A program made the position numbers and the translations under genes. Of a stretch of 64,000 nucleotides of DNA, positions 29,688 through 39,481 are shown piece after piece (position 1 is the stretch's first letter; every line of letters starts with the position of its first letter). The DNA comes from Acidobacteriaceae bacterium. Lineage in GTDB: Bacteria; Acidobacteriota; Terriglobia; Terriglobales; Acidobacteriaceae. Where the stretch lies: contig DAHUXR010000008.1 in NCBI GenBank assembly GCA_027307045.1, positions 1 through 64,000 of the forward strand, given 5' to 3'. The notes below the pieces were generated by a model that searched no databases, was not told the origin of the DNA, and worked only from the letters and a program-made list of their open reading frames with translations.

Positions 29688-31352
29688 TTAACGTGATGGA
29701 AGCACAGCCTCATAGGAGATTGGCTTTAGCTGGCGTGTCAATCGTTCGCTTTCGTTTACTACAAGCTCCTGGCCAAGATCCTCTACAGCGTTCAAAATGC
29801 CGGGGTCCATCCAGGCAAAGGGAGCAATGCTCTCGAAAGCAAACAATCGATAGCTGCCGGGACGAACTCCTTTGAAAATGAATGCGCCACGTCTATCGGT
29901 GACAGTAAAACGATATGCATGCGGCGAAAGCCGCAGCTCTGCTTCCGTTGGAACAAGAACCACGGTGGCTTGCCGCGGCTGGCCCTCGTCTCCAACCATG
30001 CCGGAAACCTGTCCGCCATTTGCCGCCAAGACAACACGCAATGGTCCTCTCGCGCCTGCCGGCAGGTTCAATTGCCCGCCGGTGGAGCGTATATCACCGA
30101 AGCTAACATTTTTGATCCAAACGTCTTCCGGCAAATGCTCTACTGACAGCACCCAGGTTCCCGGCAGTACTCCGGAAAGGCGAATGCTTCCGTCTGAATT
30201 AACCGCGGCAACTGGGGGAGGGCCAGGCAATAGCCCTTCGACTGGCAACAATCGCACCATCAGGTTGGCAGGAAGCGGCGAGCCATCATCCATCAACACG
30301 TTCCCGTGGGCCTCTAGGGCCGGCGCCATGTGGATCGGCAGCTCTTCTGGAGGAACGCCTGCCGTGATCTCAACGGGCACTCTGGTGGAGAATACTTTGC
30401 CGCTGCTCAACTGCGAAGCCACCAGAAAGTACGATCCTGGGGCAACACGTCTTATTTCAAACTTCCCCGCACCCGGATCCACTACGGCGGTTGATCGGTC
30501 AATATAAGACGCAAAGCCATGGTCATTATGAGCAAGGACGACCTGTACCTGGTTTGAGTCAAACTTCACAGGACCCGAGATGTGCCCACGCAACGTGGTG
30601 GCAGGAATGCTTTGCAATCGAAAATCTATCTGTTGAATGTCACCGCCTTCAGGTACAGGAACCGCAGATGCAGATTCCAGTTCGAGTACACCGGGATAAT
30701 ACAGAGGAACATAAGCGTCCTGAATTTCAGGGACGAGCGCACCCGCTTCCATCGGGCGAGATAGCGGTGAGCCTTTTGGGGTGGCAAGAACAAAGTAGCG
30801 ATCAGCCGGGAGATCGTAACAACGATATTCTCCGCGATCATTGGAACTGGCGCCAGCCACGGGGATAAGTTGCCGGATACCGCTCGAATAGCTTACGCGT
30901 AACACCTGAATCCCGACTCCCTGTAACGGATCGCCGTCTTGATCGAACACGCGGCCAGAAAGCGCGCCCAAAGGAGTGATTCGAAACGCGAGATCGTGAA
31001 GTTCCTGGCCTGAGGAAACAGTCAGCAGGCTTCCCGTGCCTTCCGGGATGGAAGAGCCGTAACTCTGGCGGGCAAAGCCTTCCCTTTCCACCCATAGACG
31101 ATATGAACCGGGCCGGAGTTCAAGATGAAAATGACCTTGGATATCAGTGTCCCGACTGATCGGCGAAGCAGCCGGATCACTGCCAGAAGCGATCCTGGTG
31201 TAGATCACATGCGCTACCTTTACAGGCGCGCCGGTCAGTTTGTTTGTCACCGTTCCTTCCACCAGCACGTCAGGCCCAGATGGAAGCGCCCGCAGCGGAA
31301 GAATCATTGAGAGGATGCACAGAAGAGAGAAAGTACGCGTGAGTACCAGCAT
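29688..31352 (-). CDS. carboxypeptidase regulatory-like domain-containing secreted protein
   Basis: Repeated beta-sandwich segments (VEGTVTNKLTGAPVKVAHVIYT..., LSGRVFDQDGDPLQGVGIQVL); signal peptide. Confidence 0.8.
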   Translation of the reverse strand: MLVLTRTFSLLCILSMILPLRALPSGPDVLVEGTVTNKLTGAPVKVAHVIYTRIASGSDPAASPISRDTDIQGHFHLELRPGSYRLWVEREGFARQSYGSSIPEGTGSLLTVSSGQELHDLAFRITPLGALSGRVFDQDGDPLQGVGIQVLRVSYSSGIRQLIPVAGASSNDRGEYRCYDLPADRYFVLATPKGSPLSRPMEAGALVPEIQDAYVPLYYPGVLELESASAVPVPEGGDIQQIDFRLQSIPATTLRGHISGPVKFDSNQVQVVLAHNDHGFASYIDRSTAVVDPGAGKFEIRRVAPGSYFLVASQLSSGKVFSTRVPVEITAGVPPEELPIHMAPALEAHGNVLMDDGSPLPANLMVRLLPVEGLLPGPPPVAAVNSDGSIRLSGVLPGTWVLSVEHLPEDVWIKNVSFGDIRSTGGQLNLPAGARGPLRVVLAANGGQVSGMVGDEGQPRQATVVLVPTEAELRLSPHAYRFTVTDRRGAFIFKGVRPGSYRLFAFESIAPFAWMDPGILNAVEDLGQELVVNESERLTRQLKPISYEAVLPSR

Positions 31353-31780
31353 GTTGGTAAAAATCCCGCGTCATTATAAAGCGGAATGATTGATGTGAGA
31401 CCGTCCCTATTACTTCATTGCGGATTCCGAATGCATTGAGCACTACGAACTTTTGACCCGCTCTGCCGCGGCCGCTATACTGCCAGCGCGCTAACATCCG
31501 CGACAAATCAGACGATTGCAACGCCGCGAAGGGCGAGTTGGTGAAGCCTGCCTTGCCAGCAGGAAGTCCACAGGCCGACCCCGTCATCGCCACACAACGC
31601 TGCAAATAGTCTTTCCGCGGGTCTGAAGGCAGGCTGGAACGCTTGCGTCGCGGCTTTCAGTGCTTTTGAGCGGTAACGAAACGATGTGTGGCGCGTCTCT
31701 TCAATAGCGAATACCATTTTAGGAATATTATTTGTCCGTAGTTTCGAAACTTATCCGGCACATTTGCGTATCAATGAGGC

Positions 31781-32659
31781 ATGAGCATGGAACTGACGAT
31801 CAAGAACCTCTTCAAGACTTACAAGAACGGCGTTAAAGCGCTGGATAACGTCTCGCTGACGATTCCGCGAGGCATGTACGGCCTGCTGGGTCCGAACGGC
31901 GCGGGCAAGTCCACTCTGATGCGGACGCTGGCCACTTTGCAGGAGCCCGACAGCGGCAGCGTCACGCTGGGCGATATCGACGTGCTCAAGCAAAAAGATG
32001 AAGTGCGCCGGCGGCTTGGCTACCTGCCGCAGGAATTTGGCGTGTACCCTCGCATATCCGCCCAGGACATGTTGAGTCATCTGGCGCTGCTGAAAGGGAT
32101 CACCAACTCGCGGGAGCGCAAAGAGATTGTGTCTGCCATGCTTCAGCGCTGCAATCTTTACGATGTCCGCAAGAAGGCCTTGACTGGGTTTTCCGGAGGC
32201 ATGCGACAGCGCTTTGGCATTGCCCAGGCGCTGCTCGGCAATCCGCAACTGCTAATCGTGGATGAACCAACCGCGGGTCTTGATCCGGGCGAGCGCAACC
32301 GCTTTTACAATCTGCTTGCCGAGGTCGGAGAGCAGGTCATCGTCATACTCTCAACGCATATTGTGGAAGATGTGATGGACCTTTGCACCAACATGGCCAT
32401 CATCCACGAAGGAAAAGTGCTTTATGAAGGCGAACCTCAAGCCGCGATTTCCAAACTGAGCGGGCGGATCTGGCAGCGTTCCATCGAGAAGGTGGAACTG
32501 GCCCATTACGAGCAGACCTTCCGCGTCGTCTCCAACAAGCTGGTTGGCGGGCGACCATTCCTGCATGTGTACGGGGAACAGCCGCCGGGTGACGGGTTTC
32601 TGCCCAGCCAGGCTGATCTGGAAGACGTTTTCTTTACCAAAATCCGGAACTGGGACTAG
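31781..32659 (+). CDS. ABC transporter ATP-binding protein
   Basis: Walker A LLGPNGAGKSTLM, signature FSGGMRQRFGIAQALL, Walker B LLIVDEPTAGLDP. Confidence 0.95.
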   Translation: MSMELTIKNLFKTYKNGVKALDNVSLTIPRGMYGLLGPNGAGKSTLMRTLATLQEPDSGSVTLGDIDVLKQKDEVRRRLGYLPQEFGVYPRISAQDMLSHLALLKGITNSRERKEIVSAMLQRCNLYDVRKKALTGFSGGMRQRFGIAQALLGNPQLLIVDEPTAGLDPGERNRFYNLLAEVGEQVIVILSTHIVEDVMDLCTNMAIIHEGKVLYEGEPQAAISKLSGRIWQRSIEKVELAHYEQTFRVVSNKLVGGRPFLHVYGEQPPGDGFLPSQADLEDVFFTKIRNWD

Positions 32660-32667
32660 GAGCGCTT

Positions 32668-35600
32668 ATGTTCTGGCGAATCACGTGGTTTGAAATCTCT
32701 TACTGGCTGCGATCAAAAATGCTGTGGGTGTTTTTTGGCGTCATTGCATTGATGGTGTTCGCCGCTGTCAGCACGCCCAACGTGCAACTGTTCATCGTCC
32801 TGACAAATACCTATCACAACGCTCCTTTTGTGATCAGCGCCTATTACGGTTTTATCAGCCTGGTGATGCTGCTGATGGCCGCGGCTTTTGTGAATTCCGC
32901 GGCGCTGCGTGATTTCAGATTCAATACCAATCAGATCGTCTTTTCCACGCCCATGCGCCGCCGGGATTACCTCTTTGGGCGTTTCATCGGCGCGACATTG
33001 GTATCCGCTATCCCGATGCTTGGCGTTTCCGCGGGCATCCTTGCAGCCAAGTACATGCCATGGGCTGATCCGGACCAATGGGGGCGCGTGAACTGGGCCG
33101 CTCATCTTCATGCCATTTACGTTTTTGCATTGCCCAATGCGTTGATCATTGCGGCCATTCTCTTTGCGATTGCGGTAATGGCCCGCAATGAGGTCTTGCC
33201 CTTTATCGGGGCCCTGGTGCTGCTGATCGGATACATTGCGGCAGGAACCTTGCTCCAGGACCTGCGGCATGAAGAATATGTCGTCTTCGCGGACCCATTT
33301 GGCATTCGTACCTTTGCCCTGATGGCCAAATACTGGACGGTGGCGGAGAAGAACAGCGTTCCCGTGGCTCTAAGCGGCTGGATGCTCTGGAACCGCCTTC
33401 TGTGGGCGGTGGTTGCAGCCGCTATCTTTGCTTTTGCCTATTTCCGCTTCAGCTTTTCTGAAAAAGCCAGCAAAGCCAAGCCGGCGGAAGCAGACTCGCA
33501 AGCTCAACCGATCGCTGTGGGCCGCCCAGTCCTTGATCCGAATCTTCAATTCAATGCATGGAAACAACTGTTCCAGTCCCTCGGAATCCACTTGCGCGGA
33601 ATGCTGGTGAGCATTCCTTTCATCATTATCATGCTGGCCGGAGGACTGAACTGTCTTCTGGGATTGATGTTCAATGCGACGGAAGGCTACGGCAACCATA
33701 CGCTGCCGGTTACGTTCTGGGTTCTTGACCTGATACGAGGGACTCTCTACCTGTTTGTGATCGTGGTGGTGATTTTTTACGCTGGAGCGCTCGTCTGGAA
33801 AGATAAAGATGAGCGGATGGACGAGATCGTGGATGCCACGCCCATCCCCGACTGGATCTCGTATGCCACGCGCCTTGTGACATTGGTTGTGATGGTGATG
33901 CTGGTCCAGATATTTGCGCTGCTCAGCGGTGTTGCGGTGCAGGCATGGCATGGCTATCACCGTTTTCAGATCGGCCTGTATTCTTACGAACTGCTGGTGC
34001 GGGATTTCTCGCTGTTTGTGTTTCTTGCTGTACTGGCATTTTTTATTCACGCCATTGCACCTAACAAATATCTGGGCTACGCCATCTATCTCGCTTTCCT
34101 TACGGCAAACGCTTTTATGTGGGGGCCGTTGAACGTTGCCACCAACCTTGTCCAGTTTGCGGGCACTCCGAACGTGGTCCACTCCGATATGTTTGGCGAC
34201 GCGCCGTATCGCATGGCCTGGAACTGGTACGCACTCTACTGGCTGCTGTTTTGCGGCTTACTGGCGATTCTAACGGTGATGTTCTGGCCGCGTGGCAAGC
34301 AAGACCGATGGGCCGGAAGGAAACGCGTCGCGGGCCAGCGCTTTCACGGCGGCTGGATATCCGGTACGGTGTTGTGCCTGCTGGCGTTCGCTTCAACTGG
34401 CGCGTGGATCTGGTACAACACTGCGGTTATCAACCGCGTTGTCGGGCCCAAAACATTGCAACGCCGCCAGGCCGACTACGAAAAGACTTACAAGCAGTAT
34501 GAAAAGCAGCAGCAACCTCGTGTTCGCAGCATCAAATACGCGATCGACGTGTATCCAGAGTCGCGCAACATGACAATGCGGGCCGAGCAGGTGATCCAGA
34601 ATCCGTTTGCGCAGCCGCTCACGGAAATTCATTTTACGGTGGATCCCAATTATGTGACGGAGATTGACATACCAGGCGCTTCCCTGAGCAAGGACGATGA
34701 GAAGCTCTATTACCGCATCTATAAATTCGATTCTCCGCTGCAACCGGGCGAAAGCCGCACCATGCACTTCACCGTGAAAAGCAAGAATCGCGGATTTGAG
34801 AATGAGTTGAGCACGGTGGAACTTGTCCAGAACGGAAGCTTCTTTAATAACACGATTGGCCCCGTCATTGGCTACAATTCGCAGCGCCAGCTGACCGATC
34901 CGAATGACAGAAAGAAATACGGCTTAAAAGAAATCGATCTCATGCCGCCGCTGGAGCGCAACTGCACGGACGATTGCCGCGAGACTTACCTGGGCGGCCA
35001 TTCTGATTGGGTGGACGTACAAACGGTGATCAGCACGTCACCAGATCAACTGGCGATTGCCCCAGGCTCGCTCGTGCGGGAATGGCAGGAGAATGGCCGC
35101 CGCTATTTTGAATACAAGCTCGATCACCAGTCGATGAACTTTTATTCCTTCATGTCTGCCCGCTACGAAGTGGCGCGGGAGGAGTGGAACGGCATCAAGC
35201 TTGAAGTTTATTACGACCGGCAGCATCCGTGGAACGTCCCGCGAATGATGAATTCGCTCAAAAAATCGCTGGATTATTACACCAAGAATTTTGGTCCGTA
35301 TTATCACAAGGAAGCCCGCATCATTGAGTTTCCCCGCGTGGCCCGTTTTGCCCAGGCTTTCCCCGGCACCATGCCGTATTCGGAGTCGATCGGTTTCATC
35401 GCCAACATCAATAAGCCTGACGATATTGATTTTGTTTTTTACGTGGTCGCGCATGAAATGGGCCATCAGTGGTGGGCGCACCAAGTCATCGGCGCCAATA
35501 TGGAAGGCGCGACACTGCTTTCTGAGACCTTAGCGCAGTATTCCGCGCTGATGGTGATGGAAAAGGAATATGGCCGGGACACGATGCGGAAATTCCTGAA

Positions 35601-36249
35601 GTACGAGATGGATAATTATCTGCGTTCGCGCGGCGCAGAACGGTTGAAAGAACGTCCTTTGATCACGGTGGAAGCGAACCAGGGATACATTCACTATCGC
35701 AAAGGAAGCGTGGTGTTGTATTACCTGAAAGAGATGATCGGCGAAGAAGCGGTCAATCGGGCATTGCGCAAAGTGATCCAGCAGTATGCATATGCGCAGC
35801 CGCCCTATCCCACGTCGCATGCGCTGGTGGATGCATTACAGGAGCAGACGCCGCCCCAATTGCAATATTTGATCAAGGACCTGTTTGAGGACATCACGAT
35901 CTTTTCCAACCGCACGCTGGACGCTACGGCCCATCCGCGAGCGGACGGCAAATATGACGTGACCATAAAAGTGGAGGCGCGCAAATACAAAGCTGACGCA
36001 AAGGGCAATGAAACCGAGGTCCCCATCAATGATTACATCGACATTGGCGCATTCGCCAAGCCGGCCAAGGGCAAAAAGTACGGGGACACGCTCTATCGAG
36101 AACGCGAGCACATCACGCAGACTGCATCGACTTTTTCGTTTGTGACGAATTCGCTGCCGGAAAAGGCCGGCATAGACCCGTTCGCGTTGCTGATCGACCG
36201 TGTGCCGGATGACAACACGAAGACAGTGAGCCTGGTAAGCGGGAAATAG
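32668..36249 (+). CDS. ABC transporter permease fused to M1 family aminopeptidase
   Basis: N-terminal multi-TM ABC-2-like region; C-terminal HEMGHQWWAHQVIGANMEGATLLSETLAQY zinc-protease motif. Confidence 0.93.
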   Translation: MFWRITWFEISYWLRSKMLWVFFGVIALMVFAAVSTPNVQLFIVLTNTYHNAPFVISAYYGFISLVMLLMAAAFVNSAALRDFRFNTNQIVFSTPMRRRDYLFGRFIGATLVSAIPMLGVSAGILAAKYMPWADPDQWGRVNWAAHLHAIYVFALPNALIIAAILFAIAVMARNEVLPFIGALVLLIGYIAAGTLLQDLRHEEYVVFADPFGIRTFALMAKYWTVAEKNSVPVALSGWMLWNRLLWAVVAAAIFAFAYFRFSFSEKASKAKPAEADSQAQPIAVGRPVLDPNLQFNAWKQLFQSLGIHLRGMLVSIPFIIIMLAGGLNCLLGLMFNATEGYGNHTLPVTFWVLDLIRGTLYLFVIVVVIFYAGALVWKDKDERMDEIVDATPIPDWISYATRLVTLVVMVMLVQIFALLSGVAVQAWHGYHRFQIGLYSYELLVRDFSLFVFLAVLAFFIHAIAPNKYLGYAIYLAFLTANAFMWGPLNVATNLVQFAGTPNVVHSDMFGDAPYRMAWNWYALYWLLFCGLLAILTVMFWPRGKQDRWAGRKRVAGQRFHGGWISGTVLCLLAFASTGAWIWYNTAVINRVVGPKTLQRRQADYEKTYKQYEKQQQPRVRSIKYAIDVYPESRNMTMRAEQVIQNPFAQPLTEIHFTVDPNYVTEIDIPGASLSKDDEKLYYRIYKFDSPLQPGESRTMHFTVKSKNRGFENELSTVELVQNGSFFNNTIGPVIGYNSQRQLTDPNDRKKYGLKEIDLMPPLERNCTDDCRETYLGGHSDWVDVQTVISTSPDQLAIAPGSLVREWQENGRRYFEYKLDHQSMNFYSFMSARYEVAREEWNGIKLEVYYDRQHPWNVPRMMNSLKKSLDYYTKNFGPYYHKEARIIEFPRVARFAQAFPGTMPYSESIGFIANINKPDDIDFVFYVVAHEMGHQWWAHQVIGANMEGATLLSETLAQYSALMVMEKEYGRDTMRKFLKYEMDNYLRSRGAERLKERPLITVEANQGYIHYRKGSVVLYYLKEMIGEEAVNRALRKVIQQYAYAQPPYPTSHALVDALQEQTPPQLQYLIKDLFEDITIFSNRTLDATAHPRADGKYDVTIKVEARKYKADAKGNETEVPINDYIDIGAFAKPAKGKKYGDTLYREREHITQTASTFSFVTNSLPEKAGIDPFALLIDRVPDDNTKTVSLVSGK

Positions 36250-36413
36250 CCATAGCGTATCGAAACGACCAGCCAGTTAGGATACGGATTGGTATTTTCG
36301 TTCCGGCTGCCGCTCGCTCTTCCTGGCAAGCCAAGCACTCACGAGTCCCGGATCTTTTACAAATCTTTTAGGCCTTTTAGAGGTTAGGACAGAAGTTATC
36401 GCAAGGCCATTAC

Positions 36414-36662
36414 CTACTTCGGCTGCGATGGTCGCAAAAAATCCGCCTTTGGCGGCGAACATGCGGCTTCAAACCATCTGCTAATGTAAACTTGGGCATG
36501 GGCTTCACCGCAGTAATGCCTGGCGCCTGCTGCATTGGCCGCCTCGGAATTCCATTTGATCACAGTCAGGTCTGAGCTTCCGCACTGAATCACAAACCAG
36601 TGATTGGGCTCGGTGGTTACTCTTCCGCAGATTTCACAACAGAATTCTTTTATCGACGTCAT
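36414..36662 (-). CDS. small hypothetical protein with Cys pairs
   Basis: FCCEICGRVTTEPNHWFVIQCGSSD...HYCGEAHAQVYISRW. Confidence 0.5.
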   Translation of the reverse strand: MTSIKEFCCEICGRVTTEPNHWFVIQCGSSDLTVIKWNSEAANAAGARHYCGEAHAQVYISRWFEAACSPPKADFLRPSQPK

Positions 36663-36999
36663 AAGCTTGCTATTGTAAGCTGCCGGCCGAATTTATTTGC
36701 TGCACTCCCAAGACGAACAGACCTGCCGCCGGCTTTTCCGGCAACCCAGGGCACAAGATTCCTGATTGGCCGGGCTGTATGGATACTCTTCGGGCGTATT
36801 GGCTAGCGTGCCCTGCTATATGTGGATGGTGGATGCCGGATTGGCCGAACTTGAAAATCAGCTACGGTGCGGCGAACGTCGCGCCGGGACGAAATAGCTC
36901 ATTTCATCTTCTTAGTTGGAAACGGTGAGGTCAGGCTCAGGACATTGAACGAAACAGGTTCGGGATTCAACGCGCTTCACTCGACTCCTCTAAAAAAAT

Positions 37000-37034
37000 A
37001 AGGCCAGAGTCTTTCCGGAAACCCTGACCTTTTA
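37000..37034. terminator. bidirectional terminator-like hairpin
   Basis: aaggccagagtctttccggaaaccctgacctttt with A/T tracts on both flanks. Confidence 0.45.
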
Positions 37035-37408
37035 AATTTAGGAGTGTGACGGATTAGGAGTGTGTCGGATGAACCTGCCTTTCATAGCAGTAGATTCCAA
37101 GTTGCGCTAAGAAATATAGGGCGGCATCGTTAAAAATATTAATTCGTTCATCTGATCTGTTTTTCCAGCGGGCCAGTGGAACCGATCATGTGAGTGGACT
37201 GGATTCGGACGCATTTTGCCGTCCGCTTGGCATTTGACGCTGTACGGGAGTGCCGTGAGCACTTGATCCAGACTGGAAAATCGGAAACATGGGATGGTCT
37301 GCCCCCGTAGATGGTCTGGATTTCCTAAAAGACCGCAGGGAGAGACTCGGGAATAATCCGTGTCGCGCGCAACCGCCGTGCATCGTATTAAGCGGGAGAG
37401 GTTTTAAA

Positions 37409-37735
37409 ATGGCGGCCAAGAGATCGCGGCTGTTTCTGGTAAAATCCGCTCCAGAAAAGATGGTGAAACGCCCCAGGTTTCATACCGATGAAATAGTTCG
37501 CCAAAGCGGAATTTATAAAGTCCGGCACAAGAAACATCGGCTCCCGCATGACGTGACTCTTCTAAGAGACCAGTATTTCCCCCGTTGCGCCCAATGCGAT
37601 ACAGCGGTCGTCTTTGAACTGGTGCAGGCCGCGATGGATGAATCCGAAGCCGGAACTTCCCAAATCCGGCTGTATGAACTTCCGGTCATCGAAGACGATA
37701 TGCCGATGGAAGACGATACGCCCAAGGTAGGCTAG
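37409..37735 (+). CDS. small hypothetical protein
   Basis: MAAKRSRLFLVKSAPEKMVKRPRFHTDEIVRQSGIYKVRHKKHRLPHDVTLLRDQYFPRCAQC; internal ATG preferred to 37289. Confidence 0.6.
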   Translation: MAAKRSRLFLVKSAPEKMVKRPRFHTDEIVRQSGIYKVRHKKHRLPHDVTLLRDQYFPRCAQCDTAVVFELVQAAMDESEAGTSQIRLYELPVIEDDMPMEDDTPKVG

Positions 37736-37977
37736 GCTTTTTCCTGCTCGGGATGGGCCAGATTTTCTAAGTAAGTTGAGACGGCTGAATAAGCGTCCTC
37801 AAACGTGTATTCCTGGCCCCATTGAATGATGGCGGCCGAACCAACCCGCTGCACGATCCAATGATAAAGAGTGCCGTCTGGCCGAGCGTCCAGCAGGATG
37901 TCAGCGATATAGTCGCCAACAGAGAGTCTCGTATTGGGTGGCTCTGGAGCCTGCTTGGCGGCGACCAAATGGAGCAT
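37732..37977 (-). CDS. small hypothetical protein
   Basis: 81-aa ORF converging on the previous gene; protein-like composition (DYIADILLDARPDGTLYHWIVQRVGS). Confidence 0.5.
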   Translation of the reverse strand: MLHLVAAKQAPEPPNTRLSVGDYIADILLDARPDGTLYHWIVQRVGSAAIIQWGQEYTFEDAYSAVSTYLENLAHPEQEKA

Positions 37978-38190
37978 CCTTTAAGAACCCGGATATGGTT
38001 CAATGGAAAATGGGGGAATGAGATCTACTCAGGTTAAGATTCATTAAGAATTGGATTGGTTGCCCAGCAGAATAGCGGAATATGTAACAGCGTTTAGTCC
38101 GGGTCGTGGTGCTGACTTTCTTCAGGCAAGCTTTGAGCGTCCGCATAAAAAGCAAGATGGGTATGCGGGCAGTGCTGGGTGAGGTAGCGA

Positions 38191-39255
38191 TCAAGCGGCC
38201 GGCCTGCGGGTTGAGCGCTGGCGCACACTGGCGACCCAACCCAGCAACTCGTCAGCCGTCATGAAGTTTAGAATGCGGTCGAGCTTTACCCCGGCCGACA
38301 GTGCGGACGCCAAGCCAAATTCCATAAAACGGAGCTGCGATGGGCCATGTGAATCCGTGCCAATGGAAATTCGGCAGCCCGCCTTCACGGCCAGCTTTAT
38401 TAGATCACCGCTTAAGTCCTGGCGGTCGGGATAAGAATCGATCTCAACTGCCTTGTCCAGGTCTGCCGCCAAATCGAATACGCGCCGCCAGTCCGCGCTC
38501 AGCCCAAGGCGAAAATTATAGATGCGGCCCCGTGGATGTCCCAGGATTTGCAAATCCGGATTCCGCAGTGCGGCAAGGTACCGTTCTGTTTGATCCTCTT
38601 TTTTCCTTAGCGCGGAGTGGAAGCAGCCAAGCACCAGGTTCAGCCGGGAAAGTGCAGCGGGTTCCATGTCGCCCGCGCCTGAAGGATTCAGGTTCAACTC
38701 AATCGATCGCAGCACGCGAAAGGGCTTTGCGGTGGAAGCCATGGCAGCGTTGACTTGCGCGATCTCTTCCGCTTGCGTGTCTAACTGGCTCTCATCAATG
38801 CCTCCTGCAATCTTGAGTCCTTTAGCATGGTCTGTGATTGCAATGTACTCATACCCGCGTTCAACCGCGGCCTGGGCCATTTCCTGGATTGACGCCGTGC
38901 CATCACTCCAAAGCGTGTGCATCTGCAAATCGCCCTTTACGTCGCGCAGCCATGAAGGTTTTGCTTCAAGAATTTCCCGCGCTCGCACAGATGTAAGAAA
39001 CCCGGTACGGATTTCAGGTAGCTTGGGAATATCCGGCGGATCTTGAATCCAGCGACGAATGATTCGGTTAAGAGACGGACCAATGCCGGCAAGTTCTTCC
39101 AGTGATCGGCCTTCCTGCACGATGTGCGCCGCTTCTTCCGGCCACAGAAAGGCCTTGCGTGATGCCCGGCGAAGCGCCTTTTGCAATGGCTGCTTCGCCG
39201 ACTCAGAGGCGGTCGCCAGAAGTTCGGCAATATCCGAGTTGGTCAAAAGGTCCAT
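38191..39255 (-). CDS. PHP domain-containing phosphoesterase (PolX PHP-like, no Pol beta domain)
   Basis: DLQMHTLWSDGTASIQEMAQAAVERGYEYIAITDHAKGLKIAGG; N-terminal HhH-like region LEELAGIGPSLNRII. Confidence 0.85.
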   Translation of the reverse strand: MDLLTNSDIAELLATASESAKQPLQKALRRASRKAFLWPEEAAHIVQEGRSLEELAGIGPSLNRIIRRWIQDPPDIPKLPEIRTGFLTSVRAREILEAKPSWLRDVKGDLQMHTLWSDGTASIQEMAQAAVERGYEYIAITDHAKGLKIAGGIDESQLDTQAEEIAQVNAAMASTAKPFRVLRSIELNLNPSGAGDMEPAALSRLNLVLGCFHSALRKKEDQTERYLAALRNPDLQILGHPRGRIYNFRLGLSADWRRVFDLAADLDKAVEIDSYPDRQDLSGDLIKLAVKAGCRISIGTDSHGPSQLRFMEFGLASALSAGVKLDRILNFMTADELLGWVASVRQRSTRRPAA

Positions 39256-39481
39256 CAGTTTTTTTTCGTCATCTTCAGCGCATCGTACGCAGCCACATGA
39301 GCTTTTGTGAGCAGGTATTTTCCAGTTGCGTCAACGTGGTTGCATGAAATTTTGGATGCTGGTTTCCGGGGCAAGAATATTCCCCGCCAATTCAAAGGCT
39401 TATCGAACAAAGAGCAAAACAAGGGTTGACAAGCTGGCCGCCGGCATTTTACAGTTTTTCCGTTAGGCGAATAAGTAGCGA

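Noticed and set aside
33370-34182. 270-aa minus-strand ORF inside the ABC permease/M1 gene
   Set aside because: Basic, His-rich shadow ORF with no family motif.
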